Of a stretch of DNA of 64,000 nt, positions 29,178 to 38,146 are shown in pieces. The DNA comes from Ideonella benzenivorans (GTDB lineage: Bacteria > Pseudomonadota > Gammaproteobacteria > Burkholderiales > Burkholderiaceae_C): assembly GCF_020387415.1 (NCBI RefSeq), contig NZ_JAGWCB010000006.1, forward strand, positions 124,001-188,000, in the 5' to 3' direction. Within the stretch, counting starts at the first letter, position 1. The number at the start of each line of letters is the position of its first letter. Position numbers and translations under genes: made by a program. Under the pieces are notes generated by a model. That model had not been told where the DNA came from, did no database searches, and was given only the letters and a program-made list of their open reading frames with translations.

Positions 29178-30797
29178 TCAACCGCCGTACTGCTGACGCA
29201 GCGCCCGCTTGTTGAGCTTGCCCACGCTGGTGCGGGCCAACTGCTCGACAAACAGCACCTGGTCGGGCACGCCGAACTTGCTGATCAGGCCCTCTTTCAC
29301 GGCGGCCAGCACATGGGCGGTGATGTCCTGCGGCGTGCAGGCCACGCCGGGCTTGGGCACCACCAGGGCCAGCGGGCGCTCGCTCCACTTCGGGTCCTTC
29401 ACGCCCACCACCGCCACCTCGCTGACGGCCGGATGGCGGGCGATGATCTCCTCGATCTCCAGCGAGGAGACCCATTCGCCACCGGTCTTGATCACGTCCT
29501 TGATGCGGTCGGTCACCTGCAGGTAGCCGCGCACGTCGATGTGGCCGATGTCCTGGGTGTGCAGGTAGCCGCCGTGCCACAGCTCGGCCGACGCATCGGG
29601 GTTGTGCAGGTAGCCCTGGGTCAGCCAAGGGGCGCGCACCACCACCTCGCCGGTGGACATGCCGTCGCGCGGCACGTCCTGCATGTCCGGGTCCACGGTG
29701 CGCAGATCCACCAGCGGCACCGGGCGGCCGGTCTTGATGCGGGTGGGCAGGTCGCGGTTCGTGCCCACGTCGGCTGCGTCGACCTGGGCCACGGTCAGGA
29801 TCGGGCAGGTCTCGGACATGCCATAGGCGGTGAACACGTCGATGCCGCGCTCGCGGGCGGCCATCGCCAGGCCGGAGTTCAGCGCCGAGCCGCCGATGAT
29901 CACCTTCCAGTGCGACAGGTCCACCTCCTTCGAGACGGGCGACTGCAGCAGCATGTGGAGGATGGTGGGCACGCAGTGCGAGAAGGTGACCTGCTCGCGC
30001 GCGATCAGCTTCAGCAAGGTGTCGGGCTGGTAGCGGCCCGGGTAGACCTGCTTGAGCCCCGCCAGCGTGGCCGCGTAGGGCATGCCCCAGGCGTGCACAT
30101 GGAACATCGGCGTGATGGGCATGTAGACATCGCCGCGGTGCACGCCGCCCTGGTCGCGCGCCAGCGCCAGGGTGGTCAGCACGCCCATCGTGTGCAGCAC
30201 CAGCTGGCGGTGGCTGAAGTACACGCCCTTGGGCAGGCCGGTGGTGCCGGTGGTGTAGAAGGTGGTGGCGCGGGTGTTCTCGTCGAAGTCCGGGAAGTCG
30301 CAGTCCACCGCGGCGCCGGCCAGCAGGGCCTCGTACTCGCCGGCAAAGCCCTCGGGCAGGGCGGTGCCGTCGTCGGTCAGCAGGATGAAGGTCTTGACGC
30401 TGGTGAGCTCGTGGCGGATCTGGGCCAGCACCGGCAGGAACTCGCTGTTGACCAGCAGCACGTCCACCTGGGCGTGGTTGAGGGTGTAGACGATCTGCTC
30501 GGGCGCCAGCCGCACGTTGACCGTCATCAGCACGCTGCCCAGCATCGGCACCGCGAAGAAGGACTCCAGGTAGCGGTGCGAATCCCAGTCCATCACGCCC
30601 ACCGTGCGGCCCAGGCCGGCGCCGTGCGCCCGCAGCACATTGCCCAGCCGGCCGATGCGCTGGAACAGATCGGCATAGCTCAGCCGGACCTTGTCGGCAT
30701 AGACGATCTCCTGCTTCAGCGCGGTGGCCCGTGGCGTGTGCAGCAGTTGCTTGATCAGCAGGGGGTAGGCATAGGCTTCGGGCGTGCGGTCGATCAT
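29178..30797 (-). CDS. acyl-CoA ligase (AMP-forming, AlkK/FadD-like)
   Basis: Adenylate-forming fatty acid-CoA ligase of 539 residues. It has the phosphate loop TTGTTGLPKGVYFSHRQ near residue 185-200, the adenine motif FTAYGMSETCPI, the hinge TDRIKDVIKTGGEWVSS, and the catalytic lysine near the C-terminus in TSVGKLNKRALR. It most resembles the medium-chain AlkK branch. Cytoplasmic or membrane-peripheral, feeding beta-oxidation. A perfect TetR-type palindrome overlaps its predicted promoter. Convergent with dgdA, 12 bases apart. Chain-length preference is not visible. Confidence 0.92.
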   Translation of the reverse strand: MIDRTPEAYAYPLLIKQLLHTPRATALKQEIVYADKVRLSYADLFQRIGRLGNVLRAHGAGLGRTVGVMDWDSHRYLESFFAVPMLGSVLMTVNVRLAPEQIVYTLNHAQVDVLLVNSEFLPVLAQIRHELTSVKTFILLTDDGTALPEGFAGEYEALLAGAAVDCDFPDFDENTRATTFYTTGTTGLPKGVYFSHRQLVLHTMGVLTTLALARDQGGVHRGDVYMPITPMFHVHAWGMPYAATLAGLKQVYPGRYQPDTLLKLIAREQVTFSHCVPTILHMLLQSPVSKEVDLSHWKVIIGGSALNSGLAMAARERGIDVFTAYGMSETCPILTVAQVDAADVGTNRDLPTRIKTGRPVPLVDLRTVDPDMQDVPRDGMSTGEVVVRAPWLTQGYLHNPDASAELWHGGYLHTQDIGHIDVRGYLQVTDRIKDVIKTGGEWVSSLEIEEIIARHPAVSEVAVVGVKDPKWSERPLALVVPKPGVACTPQDITAHVLAAVKEGLISKFGVPDQVLFVEQLARTSVGKLNKRALRQQYGG

Positions 30798-30849
30798 GGC
30801 AGTCAGGCTGGTTCAGCCAGCTCGGAGTGGATGGACTCAATTCATTTCT

Positions 30850-30868
30850 GAACGATCGTTCGATCCTA
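30850..30868 (-). promoter_or_regulatory. TetR-type operator over the acyl-CoA ligase promoter
   Basis: GAACGATCGTTC (30850-30861) is a perfect 12-bp palindrome. On the minus strand TAGGAT (30863-30868) directly precedes it as a possible -10, so the operator would cover the transcription start of the ligase gene. Palindromes of this shape are typical of TetR/AcrR repressors of fatty-acid catabolism. No TetR gene is in the window. Confidence 0.6.
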
Positions 30869-30980
30869 GGCGGCGCTGTCGGCGCCGGAGCTCCGGGTTT
30901 GCCCTAGTCCGTCCCGCCGCCAGCGCGGCGGGATGCCGGCATCGGATAACCTGCCCCGAGATGACAGAAGAGGACAGCCC

Positions 30981-32081
30981 TTGGAACAGATGGATTGCAT
31001 CGTGGTCGGCGCCGGCGTGGTCGGCCTGGCCGTGGCCCGGGCGCTGGCCCAGCAGGGCCGCGAGGTGGTGGTGCTGGAGGCCGAACGCGCCATCGGCACC
31101 GGCACCAGTTCCCGCAACAGCGAGGTCATCCACGCCGGTCTCTACTACCGACCGGGGTCGCGCAAGGCGCGGCTGTGCGTGCAGGGGCGGGAGATGCTGT
31201 ATGCGTTTTGTGCCTCGCACGGCGTGGCCCACCGGCGTTGCGGCAAGCTGATCGTCACCACCGACGCCGGGCAGGAAGATGAACTGGCGGCCCTGCAGCG
31301 CAATGCCCAGGCCTGCGGCGTCGATGACCTGCAGTGGCTGGACGCGGCGGACCTGGCCCGCCGGGAGCCGGCCCTGCGCGCCCGGGCCGCGCTGCTCTCG
31401 CCCTCCACCGGCATCGTGGACAGCCACGGCCTGATGCTGGCGCTGCAGGGCGATGCGCAAGCCGCGGGGGCCATGGTGGGGGTGGATTCGCGCGTGGTCC
31501 GCGGGGTGGCGGTCGATGGCGGGATCGAACTGGAGGTGCGCAGCGGTGGCGAAACCACCTGGCTGCGGGCCCGCACCGTGGTGAACAGCGCCGGCCTGGC
31601 CGCGGTCGCGCTGGCCCGCCGGCTGGAGGGCCTGCCAGCCGGGCAGGTGCCGACGCCTTACCTGGCCAAGGGCAGTTACTTCTCGTGCACGGTGCGCGCC
31701 CCCTTCCAGCACCTGGTGTATCCGGTGCCGGAGCCGGGCGGGCTGGGGGTGCACCTCACGCTCGACCTGGGCGGTCAGGCCCGCTTCGGGCCCAATGTCG
31801 AGTGGGTGGAGGCCGAGGACTACCAGGTGAATCCACGCGACGGGGATGCCTTCTACGCGGCGGTGCGCCGCTACTGGCCCGGCCTGCCCGATGGCGCGCT
31901 GCAACCCGGTTACGCCGGCATCCGGCCCAAGATCGTCGGGCCGGGCGAGCCGGCGGCGGACTTCTGGATCGCCGGTCCCGCTGAGCATGGCGTGCCCGGG
32001 CTGGTGAATCTGTTCGGCATCGAGTCCCCGGGGCTGACGGCCTCGCTGGCCATTGCCGCCGAGGTGGCCTGCCGGGTCTGA
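30981..32081 (+). CDS. FAD-dependent oxidoreductase, L-2-hydroxyglutarate dehydrogenase-like
   Basis: DAO-superfamily flavoenzyme of about 366 residues. The N-terminal Rossmann motif is [18 protein letters not shown], followed by the family segment [14 protein letters not shown], then [18 protein letters not shown] and, near the end, [19 protein letters not shown] and [17 protein letters not shown]. These segments most resemble LhgO/L2HGDH-type enzymes. Two starts are possible: TTG at 30981 with AGAGGA six bases upstream (preferred), or ATG at 30990. Convergent with the AhpD-like gene. The substrate is inferred only at family level. Confidence 0.85.
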   Translation: MEQMDCIVVGAGVVGLAVARALAQQGREVVVLEAERAIGTGTSSRNSEVIHAGLYYRPGSRKARLCVQGREMLYAFCASHGVAHRRCGKLIVTTDAGQEDELAALQRNAQACGVDDLQWLDAADLARREPALRARAALLSPSTGIVDSHGLMLALQGDAQAAGAMVGVDSRVVRGVAVDGGIELEVRSGGETTWLRARTVVNSAGLAAVALARRLEGLPAGQVPTPYLAKGSYFSCTVRAPFQHLVYPVPEPGGLGVHLTLDLGGQARFGPNVEWVEAEDYQVNPRDGDAFYAAVRRYWPGLPDGALQPGYAGIRPKIVGPGEPAADFWIAGPAEHGVPGLVNLFGIESPGLTASLAIAAEVACRV

Positions 32082-32094
32082 GGCAGGGGCCCGG

Positions 32095-32664
32095 TCAGCG
32101 GCCCATCGCGTAGAACGCGTCGTTGGGCCGCATGCCGGTCACGTTGGCCATGCGGTTGGACAGGCCGAAGAAGGCGCTGATCGCGGCGATGTCCCAGGCG
32201 TCCTCGTCGCTGAAGCCATGGGCGTGCAGGGCCGCGAAGTCTGCCTCGCCCACCGCGTGCGCGGCGCTCGAGACCTTCAGCGCGAAGTCCAGCATGGCCT
32301 TCTGGCGTTCGCTGAGGTCGGCCTTGCGGTAGTTGATGGCCACCTGGTCGGCAATCAGTGGGTTCTTGGCCCGGATGCGCAGGATCGCCCCGTGCGCCAC
32401 CACGCAGTACTGGCACTGGTTGGCCTGGCTGGTGGCCACGACGATCATCTCCCGCTCCGCCTTGCTCAGCGCGCCGGGCTTGTCCATCAGTGCATCGTGG
32501 TAGGCGAAGAAGGCCCGGAACTCCTCGGGCCGGTGCGCCAGCACCAGGAACACGTTGGGCACGAAGCCGGCCTTCTCCTGCACGGCCAGGATGCGTTCGC
32601 GGATGTCGGCCGGCAGGTCGGCCAGCTCGGGGACGGGAAAGCGGCTGATGGCGGGCAGGGTCAT
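32095..32664 (-). CDS. AhpD/carboxymuconolactone-decarboxylase-family protein
   Basis: A 189-residue peroxidase-related protein. The redox centre CQYCVVAHG near residue 82-90 gives the CxxC...H pattern of AhpD-like alkylhydroperoxidases. EREMIVVATSQANQCQYC and the preceding ALMDKPGALSK fit the peroxidase-related subfamily. All-helical and cytoplasmic, with no signal peptide. The partner reductant and substrate are unknown. It lies alone between a convergent oxidoreductase gene and the WcbI-like gene upstream. Confidence 0.85.
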   Translation of the reverse strand: MTLPAISRFPVPELADLPADIRERILAVQEKAGFVPNVFLVLAHRPEEFRAFFAYHDALMDKPGALSKAEREMIVVATSQANQCQYCVVAHGAILRIRAKNPLIADQVAINYRKADLSERQKAMLDFALKVSSAAHAVGEADFAALHAHGFSDEDAWDIAAISAFFGLSNRMANVTGMRPNDAFYAMGR

Positions 32665-32724
32665 GGTGTCTCCGTGTCGTGGGGTGCGTTCTCCATGATG
32701 CCAGCCGGGGCTGGGCGTGCGGGT

Positions 32725-33606
32725 TCAGGCCCGCTGGCCCGTGGGGGGGCTGTGGTCGAACACCCGGTAGAAGGTCTCGAACAGGGTCTGCGGGGTGTAG
32801 TGCTGAGCCTCGCCCAGCACGATCTCCGGCCCCAGCTGGACCGATTGGCCCAGGCTGTCCACCTCCGGCGGGAAGGCCAGGGCCCGCCGGCGCACGACCC
32901 AGGGGGACAGCCCCAGGACGATGCCGCCCAGGGGTTCCCGCGGCCCCTGGCGCCAGGCCTCGGGGTCGGGCACCGGCCAGCGGCAATGGGCCGCGATGCG
33001 CAGCGCCAGCTGGTGCAGCAGGGCGCGGCTGGGGTGGTTGAAGGTCATGAAGAGCCGCTGCCGCCACAGGTGTTCGGCGATCCAGTCGCTGATGCGGATG
33101 TCGGTGTGCTGTTCGCGGCGGGCCTCCTCGGCCAGCGCGGCCTCGGTGGCCTGGGCGTGCCGTTCGTGCTGGAAATCGTCGTCCGCGAGGCGGGCCAGGG
33201 CCTGGTCGACGCTCAGCCCGGCCTGCCAGGCCTCGTAGGCCCAGGCGTCCTGGTAGTCCCCCAGCGGGCCCTTCAGCCGCCGGCCGTTGGCCGCGGCCAG
33301 GTGGCAGGCGTCCGGGAAGTAGGCCTTGTTGTAGAGGTTGGGGATCACCACCACCTTGTCGCCGTAACATTGGCGCAGCTGGCGGGTCGCGACGAAAGCG
33401 CAGCCGTAGCCATCCTGCACCGGCTGGGTCAGCAGCAGATCGGCCTCGGCCAGCACCGGTTGCCAGCGGGCCTCGTCTGCCGGGCGGGCCAGATGGACGA
33501 TCAGCGGCGGCGAGACCTGCAGCGACGGCGACAAGGCCGCCAGGGCCTTGCCCAGCGGGGCGGCTTGGCAGTTGCCGATGAGGATGATGCGGGGAGAGGT
33601 GGGCAT
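32725..33606 (-). CDS. WcbI-family putative polysaccharide acetyltransferase
   Basis: About 293 residues, similar to WcbI, a capsule-biosynthesis protein proposed to acetylate polysaccharide. The signature IILIGNCQAAPLGKAL is at the N-terminus (GNCQ), with VIPNLYNKAYFPD, DIRISDWIAEHLW and FMTFNHPSRALLHQL further on. Start chosen at MPTSPRIILIGNC; an alternative ATG lies 30 bases upstream. It is divergent from rlpA with 28 bases between starts. No glycosyltransferases or export genes are nearby, so it is an orphan. Function is tentative. Confidence 0.78.
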   Translation of the reverse strand: MPTSPRIILIGNCQAAPLGKALAALSPSLQVSPPLIVHLARPADEARWQPVLAEADLLLTQPVQDGYGCAFVATRQLRQCYGDKVVVIPNLYNKAYFPDACHLAAANGRRLKGPLGDYQDAWAYEAWQAGLSVDQALARLADDDFQHERHAQATEAALAEEARREQHTDIRISDWIAEHLWRQRLFMTFNHPSRALLHQLALRIAAHCRWPVPDPEAWRQGPREPLGGIVLGLSPWVVRRRALAFPPEVDSLGQSVQLGPEIVLGEAQHYTPQTLFETFYRVFDHSPPTGQRA

Positions 33607-33634
33607 GCCGGGTTCCGAAAAGCAGAGGAAGACC

Positions 33635-34606
33635 ATGTCGACAGGACATTGTGAACACCTGCGGCGTGGGCGCAGGCCGCAGCGCCTGACGACGGGCGGG
33701 CTGCTGCTGGCGGTGGTGCTGGCCCTGGCCGCCTGCTCATCCACCCCGCGGCGGGATGGCCCCCCCCCGGGCGGCGCGGTGAGCGGGCCGGATGCCGTGC
33801 CCCGGGTCGACCCGATCCGGGTGGGCGGGCCCAACAAACCCTACACGGTGCTGGGACGCAGCTATGTGCCGATGACGGCCGACCTGCCGCTCTACGAGGA
33901 GGGCCTCGCCTCTTGGTATGGCACCAAGTTCCACGGCGCCAGCACCGCCAGCGGCGAGCCCTACAACATGAACGCGATGACGGCGGCGCACCGCACGATG
34001 CCGATCCCCAGCTATGCGCGGGTGCGCAACCCGGCCAATGGCCGCGAGGTGATCGTGCGGGTCAACGACCGCGGGCCTTTCGTGTCCGGGCGGGTGATCG
34101 ACCTGTCCTATGCCGCGGCGGTGAAGCTGGGGGTGCAGAACGGGGTGGCTCCGGTGGAGGTGCAGCGCATCACCCATGACGAGATCCGCACCGGCGCCTG
34201 GCGCACCGACGCCGCCACCGCGCTGGCGGCAGCCCGCCCGGCGGCCCCTGCGGCAGCGCCGGTGGCTGTGGCGCCCACTCCGGTTCCGCTGCCGGCACCG
34301 ATGACGCCGGGCGTTGCCGACAGGCGGGCCGAGACCCCGACCGCCGCCGACCCTGCTGGCGCACAGGCCGCCGGTTTCTGGCTGCAACTGGGGGCCTTCA
34401 GCCGCAGCGATGGGGCCGACAGCTTCCGTCGGCAGGTGGCGACCACGCTGTCCTGGCTGTCGCCCCAGCAACTGGCCATCTTTGCGGAAGATGGCTTGCA
34501 CCGCTTGCAGGCGGGGCCGTATGCCTCGCGGCAGCAGGCCAGCATGGTGGCCGAGCGGGTGCGCGACGCGCTGCAGCTGGTGCCGGTGATCGTCGAGCGT
34601 CGCTGA
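33635..34606 (+). CDS. rlpA: RlpA-type lipoprotein (septal ring lytic transglycosylase)
   Basis: Outer-membrane lipoprotein of 323 residues. The N-terminal signal ends in the lipobox LAAC (LALAACSSTP). The double-psi beta-barrel domain at about 85-180 contains ASWYGTKFHG, TASGEPYNMNAMTAAHRTMP and VRVNDRGPFV. An Ala/Pro linker (about 190-245) leads to a C-terminal SPOR domain (AAGFWLQLGAF to the end) that binds denuded septal glycan. AGAGGAAG before the ATG supports the start. Divergent from the WcbI-like gene. Confidence 0.94.
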   Translation: MSTGHCEHLRRGRRPQRLTTGGLLLAVVLALAACSSTPRRDGPPPGGAVSGPDAVPRVDPIRVGGPNKPYTVLGRSYVPMTADLPLYEEGLASWYGTKFHGASTASGEPYNMNAMTAAHRTMPIPSYARVRNPANGREVIVRVNDRGPFVSGRVIDLSYAAAVKLGVQNGVAPVEVQRITHDEIRTGAWRTDAATALAAARPAAPAAAPVAVAPTPVPLPAPMTPGVADRRAETPTAADPAGAQAAGFWLQLGAFSRSDGADSFRRQVATTLSWLSPQQLAIFAEDGLHRLQAGPYASRQQASMVAERVRDALQLVPVIVERR

Positions 34607-34740
34607 GCCGCCGACGCCGGTCGCGGCGGGCTGCAGCCTGTCGCGTTCCCAGGGCCGCGTGTCGCATGCCCGCAGGCGCCGGGGCGGGGCTTGGCTACAG
34701 TGCGTCACATGGCCGATCCGGGCCATGCCGAGCCTTTCCG

Positions 34741-36180
34741 ATGAGCACCTCCTCTCCCGACCCCTCGTCCGACCTCTGGCTGCAGCGCTGGCAGCGGTTC
34801 GCCGCTGCCGCTGTGCGTGCCTTCCATGCCTATGGCACCTGGCTGGCCAGCATCAGCTGGAAGCGTTTTGCGCTGCTGGCGGTGCTGTTGATGATCGTGG
34901 TGTCGCTGCTGCAGAAGCTGCCCCCCTTCACCTGGACGATCACCGAATCGGTGGTCGCACCGCAGGCCTCGCGCACCCCCGTGCCACCGCTGCCGCCCTT
35001 GCCACCGCTGCCCCAGGGGGCGGTGCCGGACGTGCACATCGAGGTGCCGGCCTCGCCCGGCGCTGCCGCCAGTGCCGGGGCCCGTGGCTTCGAGCTGTCG
35101 ATCGACGAGCATGGCGTGCGCTTGCTGTCGAAGGGGGCGTCCGGTGCCCCGGCCAGCGCGGCGTCGGCGCCGGCGGAGGTCGCCTCCATCCCCGATGGGG
35201 CCCGGGTCGTGATCCAGGCCGGGGACCAGAAGGTGGCGGTGAAGCTGCCGCCTGGCGCCCGCGCCGACGAGGTGCGCGATGCGATCGAGGAGGCCAAGCA
35301 GGAAGTCGTGGACGCCATGCAGGAGGCCCGCGATGCCGCCCAGGAGGCGCGGGATGCGGCCCAGGAGGCCGCGGACGAATCCACCGCCGTGCGCACGCGC
35401 AAGATCCATTTCGGCGACTTCCTGACCGACCTGGCGGCGCTCTGGATCGTGGCCTCCGCGATCATCAAGATCACCTACAAGGGCCGCATGCAGGCCGAGG
35501 TCAAGGCCGCCCAGGCCACCGAGACGGCCGAGGCCGAATCGCTCAAGCGGCAGGTGGTGGAGGCCCGCATGGCCGCGATGCAGGCCCAGGTCGAGCCGCA
35601 CTTTCTGTTCAACACGCTGGCTTCGATCGACCATCTGATCGAGACCGACCCGCCGCGCGCCAGCCAGATGCAGAAGAACCTGATCGCGCTGCTGCGGGCC
35701 AGCATGCCCTCGATGCGCGAGACTGCCGACGCGGCCAGCCGCGACCTGGGCCGTGAGCTGGCGGTGGTGCGGCCCTACATCGAGATCCTCAAGGTGCGCA
35801 TGGAGGAACGGCTGGACGCCCGGATCGATGTGCCGGATGGGCTGCTGTCGGCCGAGTTCCCGGCCATGATGATCCAGACCCTGGTCGAGAACGCGATCCG
35901 CCACGGCCTGGAGCCCAAGCCCGAAGGCGGCCAGCTGCGGGTCAAGGCCGAGATCGTGCATGGCAAGCTGCAGGTCTCGGTGGCCGACACCGGCGTGGGC
36001 TTTGGTGCCGCCGCCACCGCGGGCACCGGGGTGGGTCTGGCCAACATCCGCGAGCGTCTGCAGCTGCTGCACGGCCCTCAGGCCAGCCTGACCGTGACGG
36101 CCAACCAGCCTTGCGGTACCGTCGTGACCATCACCGTGCCCTACCGCACCGTGGCCGGGGCGGGGGACACCACCGCCTGA
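34741..36180 (+). CDS. LytS/YehU-type sensor histidine kinase
   Basis: Membrane kinase of 479 residues. Helix 1 is at about 43-60. The extracytoplasmic region (about 61-225) has a VPPLPPLPPLP stretch (81-91), a small beta-like part and a helical heptad repeat, EARDAAQ twice (195-208), leading into helix 2 at about 228-246. The His_kinase domain has QVEPHFLFNTLASI with His287. The ATPase domain has LVENAIRHGLEP and GTGVGLANIRERL. It precedes its LytTR regulator by 41 bases. The repeat-rich sensor has no recognised family. Confidence 0.92.
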   Translation: MSTSSPDPSSDLWLQRWQRFAAAAVRAFHAYGTWLASISWKRFALLAVLLMIVVSLLQKLPPFTWTITESVVAPQASRTPVPPLPPLPPLPQGAVPDVHIEVPASPGAAASAGARGFELSIDEHGVRLLSKGASGAPASAASAPAEVASIPDGARVVIQAGDQKVAVKLPPGARADEVRDAIEEAKQEVVDAMQEARDAAQEARDAAQEAADESTAVRTRKIHFGDFLTDLAALWIVASAIIKITYKGRMQAEVKAAQATETAEAESLKRQVVEARMAAMQAQVEPHFLFNTLASIDHLIETDPPRASQMQKNLIALLRASMPSMRETADAASRDLGRELAVVRPYIEILKVRMEERLDARIDVPDGLLSAEFPAMMIQTLVENAIRHGLEPKPEGGQLRVKAEIVHGKLQVSVADTGVGFGAAATAGTGVGLANIRERLQLLHGPQASLTVTANQPCGTVVTITVPYRTVAGAGDTTA

Positions 36181-36221
36181 CCCTGACTTGTGTTTCCTTC
36201 CTCTTCGCAGTGACCCTTCCG

Positions 36222-37073
36222 ATGAGTGCTTCCCCCGACACCGCCCCGAACCGTGTGCGCGCCGTGCTGGCCGACGACGAACGCCTGATGCGCGAGCAGT
36301 TGCGCGCCCGCCTGGCCGAGGCCTGGCCCGAGCTGGAAATCGTGGCCGAGGCGCGCCATGGTGCCGAGGCGGTCGAGCTGGTGCAGCAGCACCGGCCGGA
36401 CGTGGTGTTCCTGGACATCCGCATGCCGGGCATGACGGGGGTGGAGGCGGCGCGCGAGATCGCCCAGCTGGATGTCGGCGAAGACGGCTGGCTGCCGGAG
36501 ATCGTCTTCATCACCGCCTACGACCAGTACGCCGTGGAGGCCTTCGAGCAGGGGGCGGCCGACTATGTGCTCAAGCCGGCCGAGCGGGAGCGGCTGCAGC
36601 GCACGGTGCAGCGGCTGCGCCAGCGTCTGGCTGCGCGCCAGCAGCTGGAAGCCGGCCAACCGGTGTCGGCGGAGGACCTGCCGTCGTCGGCCTCGCTGCA
36701 GCAGTTGCTGCACCGGCTGGCCGGCGCGGGTGAGGCCGGGCGCCCGGCCTATCTGCAATGGATCCAGGCCTCGGTGGGGCAGAGCATCCAGATGATCCCG
36801 GTCGACGAAGTGCTGTTCTTTGTCAGCGATGAGAAGTACACCCGGGTGCAGACCCCCACGGTGGAGGCGCTGATCCGCAAGCCCATCAAGGAGCTGGTCG
36901 ACGAGCTCGACCCCCAGAAGTTCTGGCAGATCCACCGTTCCGCGCTGGTCGCCGTGAATGCGATCGCCGCGGTCACGCGGGATTTCCGGGGCCGTCAGAT
37001 CGTCAGTGTGAAGGGGCATCCGCAGAAGCTGGAGGTCAGCCGCAGCTACACCCACCTGTTCAAGGGGATGTGA
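36222..37073 (+). CDS. LytTR-family response regulator
   Basis: AlgR/LytR-type transcription factor of 283 residues. The receiver (about 12-130) has LADDERL, phospho-acceptor Asp65 in VFLDIRMPG, and YVLKPAER. The C-terminal LytTR DNA-binding domain contains EVLFFVSDEKYTRV, QIHRSALVAVNAI and the closing LEVSRSYTHLF. It is paired with the LytS-type kinase just upstream and followed after 10 bases by the SMP-30 gene. Its direct-repeat targets cannot be picked out by eye. Confidence 0.94.
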   Translation: MSASPDTAPNRVRAVLADDERLMREQLRARLAEAWPELEIVAEARHGAEAVELVQQHRPDVVFLDIRMPGMTGVEAAREIAQLDVGEDGWLPEIVFITAYDQYAVEAFEQGAADYVLKPAERERLQRTVQRLRQRLAARQQLEAGQPVSAEDLPSSASLQQLLHRLAGAGEAGRPAYLQWIQASVGQSIQMIPVDEVLFFVSDEKYTRVQTPTVEALIRKPIKELVDELDPQKFWQIHRSALVAVNAIAAVTRDFRGRQIVSVKGHPQKLEVSRSYTHLFKGM

Positions 37074-37083
37074 GGTCGCGGGC

Positions 37084-37995
37084 ATGCACACTGAGGCCTT
37101 GTTCGAGCCCCTGCCGCTGCCGGTGGCGCCTTCGCTGCTGGGGGAGTCTCCGTTCTGGCATCCGTCCGAGCGTGTGCTGTACTGGTGCGACATCCCCGGC
37201 CGGCGCCTGAACCGCTTTGCCCCGCAGGCCTTGCGCCACGACTGCTGGGACTTCGACACCGAGCCGGCCTGCTGCATGCCGGCGCTGGGCGGCGGGCTGG
37301 TGCTGGGCATGCGCGATGGCCTGTGGTTCTACCGCCCCGAAGCCCATGAGCGCACGCGCCTGGTGCCGCCGCCCTATGACCCGGCCTGCGAGCGCTTCAA
37401 CGATGGCAAGGCCGATCCCCAGGGGCGCGTCTGGGTCGGCACGCTCTATGAGCCCAAGGACCGGCCGGCGGCGGCCCTCTACCGCTGGAGCCGGGGCGCG
37501 CTGGATCGGGTGGCGGGCGACATCACCGTCAGCAACGGCCTGGCCTGGAGCCCCGACGGCCGCACGCTGTACTGGAGCGACACCACCAGCCACACCATCA
37601 TGGCGCTGGACATGGATCCACAGGACGGATCACTGTCGCGTCGGCGGGTGCTGCAGCAGTTCCCGCTGAAGACGCCCGGGCAAGCACTCGAGACCTACGG
37701 CGGTCGGCCCGACGGGGCTGCCGTCGACAGCGAGGGCTGTTACTGGGTCGCGATGTTCGAGGGCCAGCGCCTGCTGCGCCTGTCGCCTGACGGGGCGGTG
37801 CGGCAGGAGGTGCCCCTGCCGGTGCGCTGTCCAACCATGCCCTGTTTCGGAGGCGATGACCTGCGCACGCTCTACCTGACCACGGCCCGCCACGGCCGGC
37901 CGGCGGCGGAACTGGCGCGTCAGCCCTGGGCGGGCTGCGTGCTGGCCATGCGGGTGGCCGTGCCCGGCCTGCCTGTCAACCTGGCCCAGGTCTGA
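37084..37995 (+). CDS. SMP-30/gluconolactonase-family lactonase
   Basis: Six-bladed beta-propeller sugar lactonase of 303 residues. Family metal ligands can be placed: Glu21 (LLGESPFW), Asn106 (ERFNDGKADPQGRVW), Asn151 (ITVSNGLAWSPDG) and Asp210 (GRPDGAAVD). No signal peptide, so cytoplasmic. Its ATG is 10 bases after the response-regulator stop, so it is probably co-transcribed with the two-component genes. The actual lactone substrate is not predictable. Confidence 0.9.
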   Translation: MHTEALFEPLPLPVAPSLLGESPFWHPSERVLYWCDIPGRRLNRFAPQALRHDCWDFDTEPACCMPALGGGLVLGMRDGLWFYRPEAHERTRLVPPPYDPACERFNDGKADPQGRVWVGTLYEPKDRPAAALYRWSRGALDRVAGDITVSNGLAWSPDGRTLYWSDTTSHTIMALDMDPQDGSLSRRRVLQQFPLKTPGQALETYGGRPDGAAVDSEGCYWVAMFEGQRLLRLSPDGAVRQEVPLPVRCPTMPCFGGDDLRTLYLTTARHGRPAAELARQPWAGCVLAMRVAVPGLPVNLAQV

Positions 37996-38003
37996 GCCCC
38001 CGA

Positions 38004-38021
38004 ACCAAGCGCGTTCTTGGT
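38004..38021. repeat. inverted repeat upstream of the atp operon
   Basis: ACCAAG-CGCGTT-CTTGGT is a 6-bp inverted repeat between the lactonase stop and the atp promoter. It could be an operator or a weak 3' hairpin; nothing distinguishes these. Confidence 0.3.
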
Positions 38022-38079
38022 GCGGCGTGCACCACCGTCTGGCGACGGCAGCCCCAATTCAAAGAGAAACGGGGGGGTG

Positions 38080-38110
38080 TTGCTGTTTCATCCGGGTTAC
38101 TTCGTATAAT
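38080..38110 (+). promoter_or_regulatory. promoter of the ATP synthase operon
   Basis: A perfect TATAAT (38105-38110) lies 37 bases before the atpI ATG, with TTGCTG (38080-38085) upstream at a long 19-base spacing. The local AT-rich dip supports a promoter here. Confidence 0.65.
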
Positions 38111-38146
38111 CATCGGGTTTTGCCAGCACCGCTAAGCCCTCCAGCC

